A stretch of DNA of 64,000 nt, taken from NCBI GenBank assembly GCA_035943935.1, contig DASZBR010000022.1:3784-67783 (forward strand). The letters are read 5' to 3'. Position 1 is the stretch's first letter. The number at the start of each line of letters is the position of its first letter. Shown here one piece after another: positions 9,008-19,700 of the stretch. The notes beneath the pieces were generated by a model. The model was given only the letters and a program-made list of their open reading frames with translations. It searched no databases and was not told the origin of the DNA. A program made the position numbers and the translations under genes. Source of the stretch: DASZBR01 sp035943935. Its GTDB lineage: Bacteria > Pseudomonadota > Gammaproteobacteria > DASZBR01.

Positions 9008-9571
9008 ATGGCCAAACTTCACTTTTATTATTCTGCAATGAATGCCGGAAAAAGTACCAATCTTTTGCAATCCAGTTATAACTACCGTGAACGAGGAATG
9101 AAAACATTATTACTCGTTCCGGCGATTGATGATCGTTATGGTAAGGGAAAAATTGCGTCGCGCATTGGGTTGTCTGATGAAGCGGTGACGTTTGATAAAG
9201 ACGATAATTTATTTGAAATCGTTAAAAAACATCCGGATATTAAGTGCGTATTTTTGGATGAAGCGCAATTTGTGACGAAAGATCAAGCGTGGCAATTAAC
9301 GGATGTGGTTGACCGTTTAAATATTCCTGTTTTAGCGTATGGATTACGCACAGATTTTCAGGGCAATACGTTTGAGGGTAGTCATCCTTTGTTGGCGTGG
9401 GCGGAAGATTTGGTTGAAATTAAAACGATTTGTCATTGTGGGCGCAAAGCGACAATGAATATCCGCACCGATGAACACGGTAAAAAAGTGAAAGAGGGCG
9501 AACAGGTTGTGATTGGTGGTAATGAGCGTTATATCGCGGTGTGTCGTAAGCATTTTAAAGAAATGGAGTAA
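9008..9571 (+). CDS. tdk: Thymidine kinase (type II)
   Basis: Tdk phosphorylates thymidine with ATP in the salvage pathway. The 187-residue protein has the P-loop AMNAGKST (residues 10-17), FLDEAQF with the catalytic Glu, AYGLRTDFQG in the lasso region, and the zinc ligands CHCGRKA plus a C-terminal Cys in VCRKHF. Length and order match the bacterial family. It lies 5 nt after the Sco-like gene. It converges on the giant gene with only 25 nt between stops, where a short GGGCG/CGCCC stem (about 9572-9591) may act as a weak terminator. Confidence 0.97.
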   Translation: MAKLHFYYSAMNAGKSTNLLQSSYNYRERGMKTLLLVPAIDDRYGKGKIASRIGLSDEAVTFDKDDNLFEIVKKHPDIKCVFLDEAQFVTKDQAWQLTDVVDRLNIPVLAYGLRTDFQGNTFEGSHPLLAWAEDLVEIKTICHCGRKATMNIRTDEHGKKVKEGEQVVIGGNERYIAVCRKHFKEME

Positions 9572-9596
9572 GGGCGAGATTTATCACGCCCCTATA

Positions 9597-12500
9597 TTAT
9601 TTCGCGCCGTTTCTCGGTCTCACTGCACCGCCTATTCCCGGCTCTATCGGCGCATCCGCATCATCACGCTTTCGTTTCTTTGCAGCGCCCAACGCAATAA
9701 CGGGCTCTGTATTTTGAACGAAAGCGGCTTTGTTTTCTAATCGACATTTGCCTTGCAGTGCAGGATATTTCGCTTTAAGTGTTTCAAAATCAGTGCGAAC
9801 GTGTTCGATGGCGGCTCTAATGATTTTCATGTCTTCAACGGTATGCGCTTTACTTTCGGCAGTCACTCGATAGACGATTTCCTTGGGAAAAGCTTGTGCA
9901 CCAACTTTTTCCATTAATACCGCATCTTCTCGCATTTGTGCTTCAATCATGTTGAGTAATTCTTTGGCGACGTCAGAAACTTGGTCTTTCGTATAACCCC
10001 CAATCAAATTGGATTGTCGACTGCCATCTGCATTGCGTTTAATTTTTACTTTAGAGTGCTCATTAACCAAATGGTAACCATCAGGTTGAATTTTAAATCC
10101 AGTATCAGGATCTTTGGCTTGCGCGGCATTAATGGCTTCGCGCACACCTCTTTCTTCAATGCATTGACGTATGAAACGACCGTTGTTTGAATATGTTGAA
10201 TGCAGTGCAAAAGACATGCCTTGTTTTAATGTGTCCTCAACACTGTTATTAAGATCACTTCCTTGGTGATTGGGATTTAAATAACATTTTTTCTTGCGGC
10301 ATTTGGCTAATACGTCTGCAGGAGGTAAGTTATCCATTTCTTCCAATTGAACTGAATATGAAAAGAATGAATCATTTGGCGAAAGATTTCTAAACCAACG
10401 ATCGTTGATGCGAACATACTCCACATGAGTTTCGCCCCTGTTTTGATTAGTAGAGAGATAAAGCATAGCGTTGGGTGAGAGTTCGCTTTGCAGTCTCTTT
10501 TGGTGTTTTTCTTCGAGCCCCGTGACTTTTGCATTGAATTTATTTGCCGGGATTTCGAGATGCTTGAACATCGTCATCGCAGCTTCAATGGCAAAGTTGA
10601 TTTTGTTTTCTTGTATATGACTTTTTTGTGCTTTGATGTCATAAAGATATACCACACCGTCATCGCCAATACCTAAGGTGATACCTTTTGTGGAATCGTC
10701 ACCTTCTCCCTCCAGTAAATACAGGCCGCCTACTTTTTTCAATTTAAAGAATAACGGTCTTAAGCGTCGATTTAATTCTTCTAGATTTGCATCGAGTCTG
10801 GTATACAAATTCAATACCGGATCAGTAGGGCGTATATCCACTTTTGTTTTTGACGGGAAAAATTGATCACGCATTTTAGTGAAATGGTCACGCGTGTCGT
10901 CAACCAATTCAGGGGGTAGTCGATGATCTAAATTAAGTTGAGCGGGATTCACGTGTAAAAGAGCTGCGACGCCCATCATGGCTTTAACCGCTTCGTTAAT
11001 CTGTTCTTGTGTTGCGGGCGGGTTTTTCATGCGGCAGATCATTTTGCCGTCGACATCATTTAGTGCAATGACGCTATTTTTATTTTGCAGGTAATATTTA
11101 GTTCCCTTTTTCTCAAGTTTAAAACCCCAGGTTTGAGCCTTTTCTTTTAATGCGTTACGGTTGTCATCATCGCCAAGAATCAAAGCAATATCTGCTGCGG
11201 TTTGTCCTTTGAACGTAAACGCGAAGGGATATCTTTCTGCGCGATGTTTATTGAATTCACGTTCGATGCGATCTTTTCGCATGTGATCAGATGTGACGAC
11301 AAGTGAGTTGGGATCATCTGTAAACACATTGCTTATTTCGATCATGCGTTTGATGGCATCACTTTCACTCAACTGGTTGAGTTCATACCGTATGACTGAA
11401 GGACCAGCAGGATTATAGTCGAAAGAAATTCCTTCAGGTGCAAGTCTAGCATTTGCGTTCGCAATTTCAGCTGGAGTGGGAGTGAAACCTGCTTTAGGGG
11501 TGAACTGGATAAATATTCTGGGTCTAGGAGTATTTATTACTGCGGCATTGAATCTTGCTTTCAGATTTGCTTTTTCAGGATTTGCAGCAGTGTCAAAAAG
11601 TGGATTAACCTGATTTTGATTTAATTTTAAGTTATGTCCCAAGCTGTATCCCATCATAAACATGGCATCTAATGCGTTATTGATTTCATTATTCATCGCA
11701 GCCGGGACTGCTGGATCTGTGATGGGACGACGCGGCATGGTGCAATTTAGATCACCATTTTCAAGTGTAATGACAATTCCGCTCGCACGATTTTCAAATC
11801 GGTAATGACCATACTGTCTCGTGTCTTCAGGATCAGAATAGTCCGCAAATCCTAACCTGCTAAGTGCGGTTATTTCATAGGCATGTAAATAAGAGTATGC
11901 GACGCGACGTTCGAAGGTAATCGCGAATTCGAAGGGGCGCGGGAAAATTTCATCGCGAACTGTGGTGTAAATTCCTTGAATTCTATCCCTTGCTGCTGGA
12001 ATTAAATTTCGATCGGGAGTGAAATTCAGTGATTCGCGTGTGGCTTCTGCATCGTGCGCTATTAATAACATGTCTTTTATAATGTCATTTTCTGCAGCGG
12101 GATCACTTAGTTTAGATTTTACGAGGAAATTATTTCCGTTGCGATGAACCTCAAAGGTATTATTCCCATCGATAAAGTAAGTTGAATTTCCCTGCACAAT
12201 TCTTCGATATCCAATGACTTCTGCGCGAGCATAAAAAGCAGCAAGTTTGAGATCTGCACTAGCAGAACCGCTTCCTGTAAAACGGAGTTCTACCCATTTT
12301 GGTAATGCTTTAACGCCGGACTCAACATACGCTTCAATTTCTGATCTGTAATCATTCAGCGCTGGAGCTGGATTGATGATTGGAGTTTGCGGTTGCAAAT
12401 TTAATTGTTCACAAATACTTAATATTTCATCAATACCTTCTTGGATAATTCCCATTTCTTGGCTATGAAGAAGGGGGTTAGTTTTACGCACTAATTCAAT

Positions 12501-15500
12501 GGTGTTGTTTGGATGAATAACAATTTCATAATCATCTGAGACGGGTAATGCGGGTACAGGTAAACCGGCGGCGAGATTTGCGGCGATGGGATTATTTTTT
12601 CCTGCGAAGGGGATGACGAGCACTCGATGCTCTAATTCATTATCAAAAACTTCATCGCGTACATCAATATCTAGTGGGGCCTCGACACCGTCACCACGAA
12701 TCACTGTAGTTTCTATAGCGTCACTGTGATCTCCATGAAAGGGTGAATTATGATCATTTGTTGTTTCTATTAAAACGGCATTAATATCATTGGCAGGATC
12801 AGCGTCAGGTGTCAGTACGCGTTGAAATTCATACATGGCGTTAAGAGCGCCTTCAATTTTTTCGAGTTTGGCGTCATCTGTTTCACCGGTTACATGTCTT
12901 AATGCGATAGTGTTATTTGCAGGATCAATATCCAGAACATTTCCGTTTGCACGGTTGGTGAGCGTGAGTCCATTAAGGGTATGACCAAAACGTGCAAAAA
13001 ATCGCGTTAAGTCGGCTCTGTTAGTATTTACAAAAGTAGCGATATCAATACCATTTGTATACAGGGGTAATGTGACGCCAGTTCTGAATGCGCGCGAAGG
13101 TGCAAAAGCTTCGTTGTGTACTCTGTCATAAATAGTTTTAATATCTCTTTTTTCTGCGCGAGTAAATGCAGGTGATGAATTTAATTGTATCGTAGCAGGA
13201 TCAACGTTAGCTTCTTTTGCATCTCCAAGAAGTATTTTTATCGCTGCTTCAGCGTTTATATCAGCGGTGATCGGTTGTGTAAGTGTGACGCCAGGTTGAT
13301 TTGTAAAACTGAGTGCAATCCATTGCGCCGTAACAGGAAATATTTCTGCACGATGACGATTAAAGTGAGTTTGAAGACGTGCTGTTCGTGCAGCGTCATT
13401 TTCATCTGCGACTAATATTAACGAATGCGGATCAAGCGTGGCGTCATTTCGTAATTCCAACATGCGACGAATAGCCGCTTCTTCGCTTAAATTTTTGCCA
13501 GTATATCTTATGATGCCGCTGCCAATTGAAAATCCATTATTTGTATCTTCTGCAGAAAGGATAAAGGGAAGATCCTCGCCAGCTTTAAGTCTGTAGCCAA
13601 TTTCTATAGCGGGTTTGTGTTCAGCAGATGCAGCCTTAAAAATTCTTTTGAGTTTTGCTTTTTCATGTTGTTTGAGATTGGGATCAAGAAGTAATTTAGG
13701 TGAATGGCCTAAACTATAACTCGCGATTGACATTGCTTTTAATGCGTCACGAATATCATCGTCTGTCGCATCGCGAGGGACGATACACTCTATTGCATTA
13801 CGAGTGACAGTAATCACTGTGCCATTATTGGTAAAAGTAGAATTTCCGTGTTTATCTGGCTCGGATATGAGAAAACCTAATTCGCCAATTTCTCGTTTGT
13901 CCTGTTCAGTGAGATCAGAGGGGACGCGTCTTTCGAATGCAATCGCAAATCCAAGTTGTTGTGCATGTAATATTTCTTCGCGTCTTTCTCGGAACGAAGC
14001 TGGAGTGATATCAAGCGGCGAAGTCTGAACTGTTTTTTCCGATATTCGAAGAGAATCTTCTTGAATGCCATCGACATTTAAACACAGCATGATTGATGCG
14101 CTGACTGCAGCGTCGAGTTTGTCGAGTTTTGCGTGCGAAGGTGCTATACAGGTGAGTATATATTTGTTATCGCTACCCCTTCTTTTTACCACTTGCAATT
14201 CATACGTTGAGCGAGGATCGTAATCATCACGATTGGCGAGATGCCATGTGGGTTCTCGACCGCCGCCCCGAGCAATAGGATGTATCTCAAAACCAAGTGC
14301 TTCTAGCTGTTTTTTAATTCTGCCGAGATGTGTAAATAGACTGCCAGGTTCAAAAGAATCAGACTCTACCGTAAATCCGACTTCGATTCTGTGGAAACCT
14401 CTCGTGCGAGTTTTGAATCTCGCTTCGGCACTGTTGCTTAATTTTCTGGATGATAATAATTTTTCGCTAAGCCTCATTCCTGTTGGTGCAATTTTTAATT
14501 CGTGAGAAAGTTCAAATACTGTGTCTATCGTAGTGTTAATTAAGTTTTCGGAGAATGGTTTGCCTGGAGTACGTTTTAATCTTATTACGCCCGGCCTGTG
14601 AAATTGAATTGTGCTATCACGTAACTCAGGCAAATTAGGAAATTTTGCTTTAAGTGCGGCGGCGGCGACTTGCGCTTCACTGGGAGAAATTTCTCTTTCA
14701 GGAACGAAATGTATTTCGGCAAAAACAGTTTGTGAGGGTGCGTCGGTGGCGACGAGTTTTTTAGTGTTTTTGTCTTCTACGAGAAAATCAATCTCGGCAG
14801 CTTCTAATTCATGAAAAATATCATCGCTGGGCGAATATTTCATTCTTTCGTCAATCTGTGTTCTTGCTATTGCCGCTACGGAAAGATTTCTTGCAAAATT
14901 ATCTGAGCCTGGTTCTTGAGCGAAGAGGAATGTTTGTGAGTTTCGAGTGAGATGCGTTGCAAAATTAGCACCTGCTTCTGTTCCGTCAGGCGTATAATAC
15001 TTTTCGCGGTATTCAATCATGGTTGGTGCGAAAGTTTTTGAATTATAATAAACCGTAGCGGTAGTTGCTTTTGCATATTCAGCATCTGCGGCTTTATGTA
15101 GTGCACGTACCTTGCTTCCAAATGTCGGAAATTTGAAATTAAATTCTTTTTGCTTCAAATCAAAAATGTTAAGCGCATGGTAATCTTTGATGGGTTCTAA
15201 ATCGCCTGGCGCATAAAAGTTCCCGTCGAATTCAACATATACCCAGTTTTTTTTATCGTTGTCGTCATAAAAAACGGTTGCAGTAGTTGCGAGAGGGCGA
15301 GGAGCTTGGTTTTCAACACTTTCATCTGTTCTGGCGAATTGGGGATCAAGAATATCTGTCGATTTTACGTAAGTGAATTTTGGTGAGGGTGGTTGTTGCA
15401 CACTTTCTTCGCCTTCATCGCTACCTTCTAATGGAGTGGGTGCTCTATGTACTCTCGTTGGGAGAATAACGGGTCGGTTAGTCGTTGCAGATCTGTTAAG

Positions 15501-16580
15501 CGCGAGATCATCGTCAGGACCATCGACATCATTCAGTAGAGGGGTTTTTTCTGTAGTGTTACTGGATACTGTTGGTTGTTTACTTTTTTCGCTTTGAGAT
15601 GATGCGCCGCCAAAGAGTCGGGCAACGCGTGGAAAATTGCGTGCCAACCAGCCGGGTTTAGTTGTTTGTGCTTGAGCGGAAGATTCTGTAGGAACACCTT
15701 CAATGTCTTGCAGGCGATCATGTTGTGCGTTTTGAATTCTTCGCAATTCTGCAATGTATTCATCTCTTGTCAAGAGGATGACAGCTTTCTGATCAAGTGA
15801 AAATCTTGCTGAACTCGTTTTTGGGTTCTCTAGTTTTAATTGTCCACGCAGTTTTAACATTTCAGTATAAGCAGTTTTGATCTGTGCATCTGTTACATTC
15901 TCAGGTGCAACCCAACGCATAATGCCATTTGAGTGATCAAGAATGATTTTAATTGTTTTATGTTCTGTTTCAAAAATGTACCAGCGGCGTTCCGTATTTG
16001 TTTCGATAACTTTTTGATGTCTAGGTTGGAGTGTTCCAGTAAGATTGGCTGCAACAATAGCTTTACGCATTTCGGAATTGTTTTTTGGTGTAAAACGAAT
16101 TGTAATTTGTGGATTGCGAGCGGCGAGCGGAGAAGTTTCATCAACTTCTTCAGCGGGTGCTTCTGTGCTTTCTGCAACTGGTGCTGCTACACCAGAAAGT
16201 AGTGGCACCTTCTCACCGGATGCTTCTTCAGTAGAAGATTCTTCTTCGGTATTTTTTTGTGCATTGTTGTTCCCGGTGTCTAATTCTTTCCACGTTTCCA
16301 ATGCTTCTTGTTCTTGCTGGAGGCATTTCTTTGCACTTTCTAAAAGTTCTCTACCCTGGTCTTGTGAAATAGCGTGTTCTGTATGATATGAAGTGAAAGA
16401 TACTTTTTTGAACGCTTCTAATAACTCATCATCGAGTGGATCTATTTTTTCTAAAGTGGAATCAACGACATGGTAAAGAGTGCTATCAGGCATTCGGATA
16501 AAAATGGGTTGTAGGGGAGACGCGCCATCATAATAAACATGCGCAGTAGCAATATTGAGTTCTTTTCTAAATCCTTCCAT
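9597..16580 (-). CDS. Giant tandem-repeat protein, effector candidate with PmrA-type promoter
   Basis: The 2327-residue product belongs to no family I recognise. Most of it is a series of diverged repeats of about 90-160 residues. Repeat starts are near residues 155, 727, 878, 993, 1085, 1163, 1317, 1427, 1549, 1685, 1785 and 1912. A typical unit opens with a strand such as FAIAFERRV or FEFAITFERRV, has an EC-I-V-P or NC-T-M-P turn, then a helix (ALKAM, ALDAM) and YSLGH. Many units end in an ExFP-like motif. Three copies of another motif (AHVYYDG, ATVFYDD, ATVYYNS; residues 8, 430, 502) recur in the 22 kb protein. Two acidic dileucine motifs (EKVPLL, EKTPLL) lie in the N-terminal linkers, and KKRKRDD, an NLS-like patch, sits about 27 residues from the end. 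I see no signal peptide. The ATG at 16580 has GGAG 8 nt upstream; the GTG at 16592 does not. A type IV substrate is inferred from promoter and composition. Confidence 0.85.
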   Translation of the reverse strand: MEGFRKELNIATAHVYYDGASPLQPIFIRMPDSTLYHVVDSTLEKIDPLDDELLEAFKKVSFTSYHTEHAISQDQGRELLESAKKCLQQEQEALETWKELDTGNNNAQKNTEEESSTEEASGEKVPLLSGVAAPVAESTEAPAEEVDETSPLAARNPQITIRFTPKNNSEMRKAIVAANLTGTLQPRHQKVIETNTERRWYIFETEHKTIKIILDHSNGIMRWVAPENVTDAQIKTAYTEMLKLRGQLKLENPKTSSARFSLDQKAVILLTRDEYIAELRRIQNAQHDRLQDIEGVPTESSAQAQTTKPGWLARNFPRVARLFGGASSQSEKSKQPTVSSNTTEKTPLLNDVDGPDDDLALNRSATTNRPVILPTRVHRAPTPLEGSDEGEESVQQPPSPKFTYVKSTDILDPQFARTDESVENQAPRPLATTATVFYDDNDKKNWVYVEFDGNFYAPGDLEPIKDYHALNIFDLKQKEFNFKFPTFGSKVRALHKAADAEYAKATTATVYYNSKTFAPTMIEYREKYYTPDGTEAGANFATHLTRNSQTFLFAQEPGSDNFARNLSVAAIARTQIDERMKYSPSDDIFHELEAAEIDFLVEDKNTKKLVATDAPSQTVFAEIHFVPEREISPSEAQVAAAALKAKFPNLPELRDSTIQFHRPGVIRLKRTPGKPFSENLINTTIDTVFELSHELKIAPTGMRLSEKLLSSRKLSNSAEARFKTRTRGFHRIEVGFTVESDSFEPGSLFTHLGRIKKQLEALGFEIHPIARGGGREPTWHLANRDDYDPRSTYELQVVKRRGSDNKYILTCIAPSHAKLDKLDAAVSASIMLCLNVDGIQEDSLRISEKTVQTSPLDITPASFRERREEILHAQQLGFAIAFERRVPSDLTEQDKREIGELGFLISEPDKHGNSTFTNNGTVITVTRNAIECIVPRDATDDDIRDALKAMSIASYSLGHSPKLLLDPNLKQHEKAKLKRIFKAASAEHKPAIEIGYRLKAGEDLPFILSAEDTNNGFSIGSGIIRYTGKNLSEEAAIRRMLELRNDATLDPHSLILVADENDAARTARLQTHFNRHRAEIFPVTAQWIALSFTNQPGVTLTQPITADINAEAAIKILLGDAKEANVDPATIQLNSSPAFTRAEKRDIKTIYDRVHNEAFAPSRAFRTGVTLPLYTNGIDIATFVNTNRADLTRFFARFGHTLNGLTLTNRANGNVLDIDPANNTIALRHVTGETDDAKLEKIEGALNAMYEFQRVLTPDADPANDINAVLIETTNDHNSPFHGDHSDAIETTVIRGDGVEAPLDIDVRDEVFDNELEHRVLVIPFAGKNNPIAANLAAGLPVPALPVSDDYEIVIHPNNTIELVRKTNPLLHSQEMGIIQEGIDEILSICEQLNLQPQTPIINPAPALNDYRSEIEAYVESGVKALPKWVELRFTGSGSASADLKLAAFYARAEVIGYRRIVQGNSTYFIDGNNTFEVHRNGNNFLVKSKLSDPAAENDIIKDMLLIAHDAEATRESLNFTPDRNLIPAARDRIQGIYTTVRDEIFPRPFEFAITFERRVAYSYLHAYEITALSRLGFADYSDPEDTRQYGHYRFENRASGIVITLENGDLNCTMPRRPITDPAVPAAMNNEINNALDAMFMMGYSLGHNLKLNQNQVNPLFDTAANPEKANLKARFNAAVINTPRPRIFIQFTPKAGFTPTPAEIANANARLAPEGISFDYNPAGPSVIRYELNQLSESDAIKRMIEISNVFTDDPNSLVVTSDHMRKDRIEREFNKHRAERYPFAFTFKGQTAADIALILGDDDNRNALKEKAQTWGFKLEKKGTKYYLQNKNSVIALNDVDGKMICRMKNPPATQEQINEAVKAMMGVAALLHVNPAQLNLDHRLPPELVDDTRDHFTKMRDQFFPSKTKVDIRPTDPVLNLYTRLDANLEELNRRLRPLFFKLKKVGGLYLLEGEGDDSTKGITLGIGDDGVVYLYDIKAQKSHIQENKINFAIEAAMTMFKHLEIPANKFNAKVTGLEEKHQKRLQSELSPNAMLYLSTNQNRGETHVEYVRINDRWFRNLSPNDSFFSYSVQLEEMDNLPPADVLAKCRKKKCYLNPNHQGSDLNNSVEDTLKQGMSFALHSTYSNNGRFIRQCIEERGVREAINAAQAKDPDTGFKIQPDGYHLVNEHSKVKIKRNADGSRQSNLIGGYTKDQVSDVAKELLNMIEAQMREDAVLMEKVGAQAFPKEIVYRVTAESKAHTVEDMKIIRAAIEHVRTDFETLKAKYPALQGKCRLENKAAFVQNTEPVIALGAAKKRKRDDADAPIEPGIGGAVRPRNGAK

Positions 16581-16609
16581 ACCTTTCTCCACACATGGTC
16601 TTCACGCCC

Positions 16610-16642
16610 ATTCTATACCCCAATCCTTAAGGCAATCTTAAG
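16610..16642 (-). promoter_or_regulatory. PmrA-type promoter of the giant repeat gene
   Basis: Read on the minus strand, two CTTAAG half-sites stand 11 bp apart (16625-16642). A TAGAAT -10 hexamer (16610-16615) follows exactly 9 nt after the second site. The expected transcription start is near 16603, leaving a leader of about 20 nt with GGAG before the ATG. This matches the tandem CTTAA-type PmrA boxes of Legionella and Coxiella effector genes. Confidence 0.75.
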
Positions 16643-16736
16643 TCTTGAAGCCTATATAATAAGGATAGCAGGGTATTGAGGGTTTGGGGCGTAAAAGGGC
16701 ACTTTTTATTGGATTTTTAAGGGGGTGGAGGGCGGT

Positions 16737-19700
16737 TTAAGCCGGTCCGCCGCCGCTTTTACCCTTGGGGCCTTTCGGTTTGAGGCTTTGATGGACGTCG
16801 GGATGAGTCTCGTCCCCAGGTTTTTTGGATCCATGGCTGCCATGGCCTGGCGTCGGTTTTGCGGCATGTGCTGTTTTAGTGGGCGTATGATGAGCATTTT
16901 CTTTATCATGACCCTTGTGATCATTAGCAAAGCGAACCTTTTTCTCGGGGCGCTTAGCGTCTTTATTATGATGGACGTTTTGACCATTCAGACTCACATT
17001 GCTGGTCATATCTTTGAGAGCAGGATTTTTGTCTAAATGTTCTTTCAGCATATCCATCACCATCTTAGCAACAGGGTGATTTGCTCCGAGTTGATTGCCT
17101 CCTTGCATAAGACTGAATACTGCGTTGATCGGATTATCTCCCCCCATTGCGGCCATTGCACCCATCATGCCTTTGAAAATATTGGCATGATGTTCAGCGG
17201 TTGCTTCATTGCTGTGCGCCTTACTGGGAGGCGTCAGTGAACCTTTCATACTTCCATCTTGTTTGATGTCGATATGCTGTCCATTGTCAGTATTTCTTAG
17301 GGTTGCATGCTCTTGGCCGGACGCATCTTTATTTCGCGTCAGGTTAGAAAAACCACCATTTTTAGATTGCGCACCTTCTTTGGCGATACTCTCACGTAAG
17401 GTTGCATCGTTGCTGATCTGTGTATGAAGATTTCCAAATCGTGAATTAGATTCATTGTTTTGGAGATCAGCGGATATATCTTTGTTAGCGCGTGTCGTTA
17501 ATTCATTGGGATTGGCATTAATACCTGAAATGTTTGTTTGGATATTGAGTTGAGCGGCTTCTTGTCCTGGAGCAGCTGGCGTCATCCCTTCCATTCTTTT
17601 TAGATTGGTGTGTGACGCAGTTGCACTCAGATTTGTCAGAGATTCTTCGCGCTGGTTTTTAGGATATTCAACCTCCATCTTATGGAGTTCACCCGTTTCA
17701 ACTTTGTCATCAAGCCAGGCTGGTTTTCCATTGATTTTTTGCATATTTGCATCGCCGACTTCTGCTTTATTTTCGTACCAACCGGCTTGAGGCCCAGAGG
17801 GAATATGAACATGGCTGAAGCGATCCTTGTTGTCATAATATCCTTGGCACGTCATGGTTTCTTCGGCTTCTTTTGCAGAACCGCCGGATTGAGGTGAAGG
17901 AGTGGGAGTAGTACTTTGTGCAGGAGTAGGGGTGGTACTTTGTGCGGAAGTGGCAGAGGGTGTTTGTCCAGTTGCGGTGAGGCTCGCGGTTTTGTCTTGT
18001 GCAGGCGCCTTTATTTCTTTGTCATCAAGCGTAATATTTTTTTTCTGTTCTTCGGTCAAGTTTTTATCTAAATACTTTTGGACGTCTTCCACAAACTTGG
18101 GATTCGCTTCCATTTCTTCTTTAGAAAGACCCATGCTGAGATTCAGCGGCTCTCCCGCGTTTGGGCCATTTTCGTGCGCTTTAACAATGGCTTTGAGATC
18201 TTGCCCCATTTTATCAATGCTCTTTTGATATTGAGGATGATCAGGTTTGATTTCTTCTAATGGAATTGTCGTTCCAGAATAGGAGCCATCTTTGTTGACT
18301 GAGATTTTTGCATCATCTGGTCCATGGAAATTAACTTTGCCTTCTTCGTCGGTGGCGAATTTGTAGCCACTACCTTCTAATGTTTTATTTATGTCTTTTT
18401 GGTTTTCTGCTTTTGCCAAGTGTGTATACGTAGGATGTTCTTCTTCAGCGGACTCGGCTTCAGCAGCCGATGCCGTTGCGCCCATTTCCGTTTGGGGAGG
18501 AGTGGCTAAAGGTTGTCCGTTAATCGAAACGTTTTTCTTTTCATCGGGGGAAAGTCTATCGTCGACATATTTTTTCACGTCAGCGTCGAATTTAGCCTTT
18601 TCATCATCGGACAAAGGTTTTCTTTTAGCAGCATCAACAGCAGCAACAGCGAGGTCTGCAACACCGAGTGTTTGAGGATCGAGTTGAACGTCGGATTTTC
18701 TTTGCATGGGATCCGCAACAAGATTGAGTGTATTTGTTCTTCCTGATTCTTGGTGCGCTTTTGCCATCGCAATAAAATGGTTGCCCGTTTCTTCAACGGC
18801 GTTCTTTCGGCTTGTCGCACTTGATGCACTAAATGTAGATGGGAAGTCATGCGTGAGCGTCGCATTTTCAGTGCCTTCAGCTCTTCCTTCATAGGCTTTA
18901 TCCATTGATGCTTTAGCTTTTTTGACGTCTCTGGATGATACATCAGGTGCGATAGCTGCAACCGGCTTGTAGTTTCCTTGAGGTGCTAATGGTTCTCCGT
19001 TAACTGAAACATTATGTCTTTGATTGGGTGGTAACTTCTCGTCGATATGTTTTCTCACGTCAGCGAGGAATTTTTCCTTTTCAGGACCATCGGGCATGGG
19101 GCCTCTTTCAGGGCCGAGTGGTCCCATTCTTGTTTGTTTAGGATTAGCAACAAGATTGAGCGGATTTGTTGCGCCTAAGTCGTGGTGAGCTTGTGCGACG
19201 GCAACAAGATGATCCGCGGCGGTTTCAGCAGCATTTTTATTTGTTTTTCCTGTGATCCCTATAACACTACTGTTATAGATATGCGTGTGTTTATCATCTT
19301 TTTGATCCTCAGTTCTACTCTCATAAGCTTTAGACAATGAACCCTTTGCTTTTGCGACTAATTTTTGTTGTGCTTGAGATCGTGACTGTGCGGTTGGTTC
19401 AGCGGCAGCGGGTGTAGAAGCAGCGGGCGCAGCAGTAGTACTTTTTGCAGGAGTAGTAGGAGCAGCTGCGGCAGGAGCAGCAACAGCAGGAGCAGCAGTA
19501 GTACTTTGTGCGGGAGTGGCAGAGGGTGTTTGTCCGGTTGCAGTGAGGCTCGCGGTTTTGTCTTGTGCGGGTGCCACTATTTTTTCTTTGTTAAACGTAA
19601 CATTTTCTCTTTGCTCTGGGGTCAAATTTTTAGACATCTCCGCTTTGACGTCTTTGATAAATTGTTGATTATTCGCTTTTTGTTCATCGCTAAGATTTTC

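Noticed and set aside
16045..16386. 113-codon plus-strand frame opposite the giant gene
   Set aside because: Shadow of a long real gene; Ser/Ala-rich composition follows from the antisense of its codons.
16725..17036. 103-codon plus-strand frame opposite the 1125-residue protein gene
   Set aside because: Antisense of the low-complexity tail; no ribosome site.
17881..19575. CRISPR-like array in repeated linkers
   Set aside because: Repeats are coding, few and spaced irregularly; no spacer pattern.
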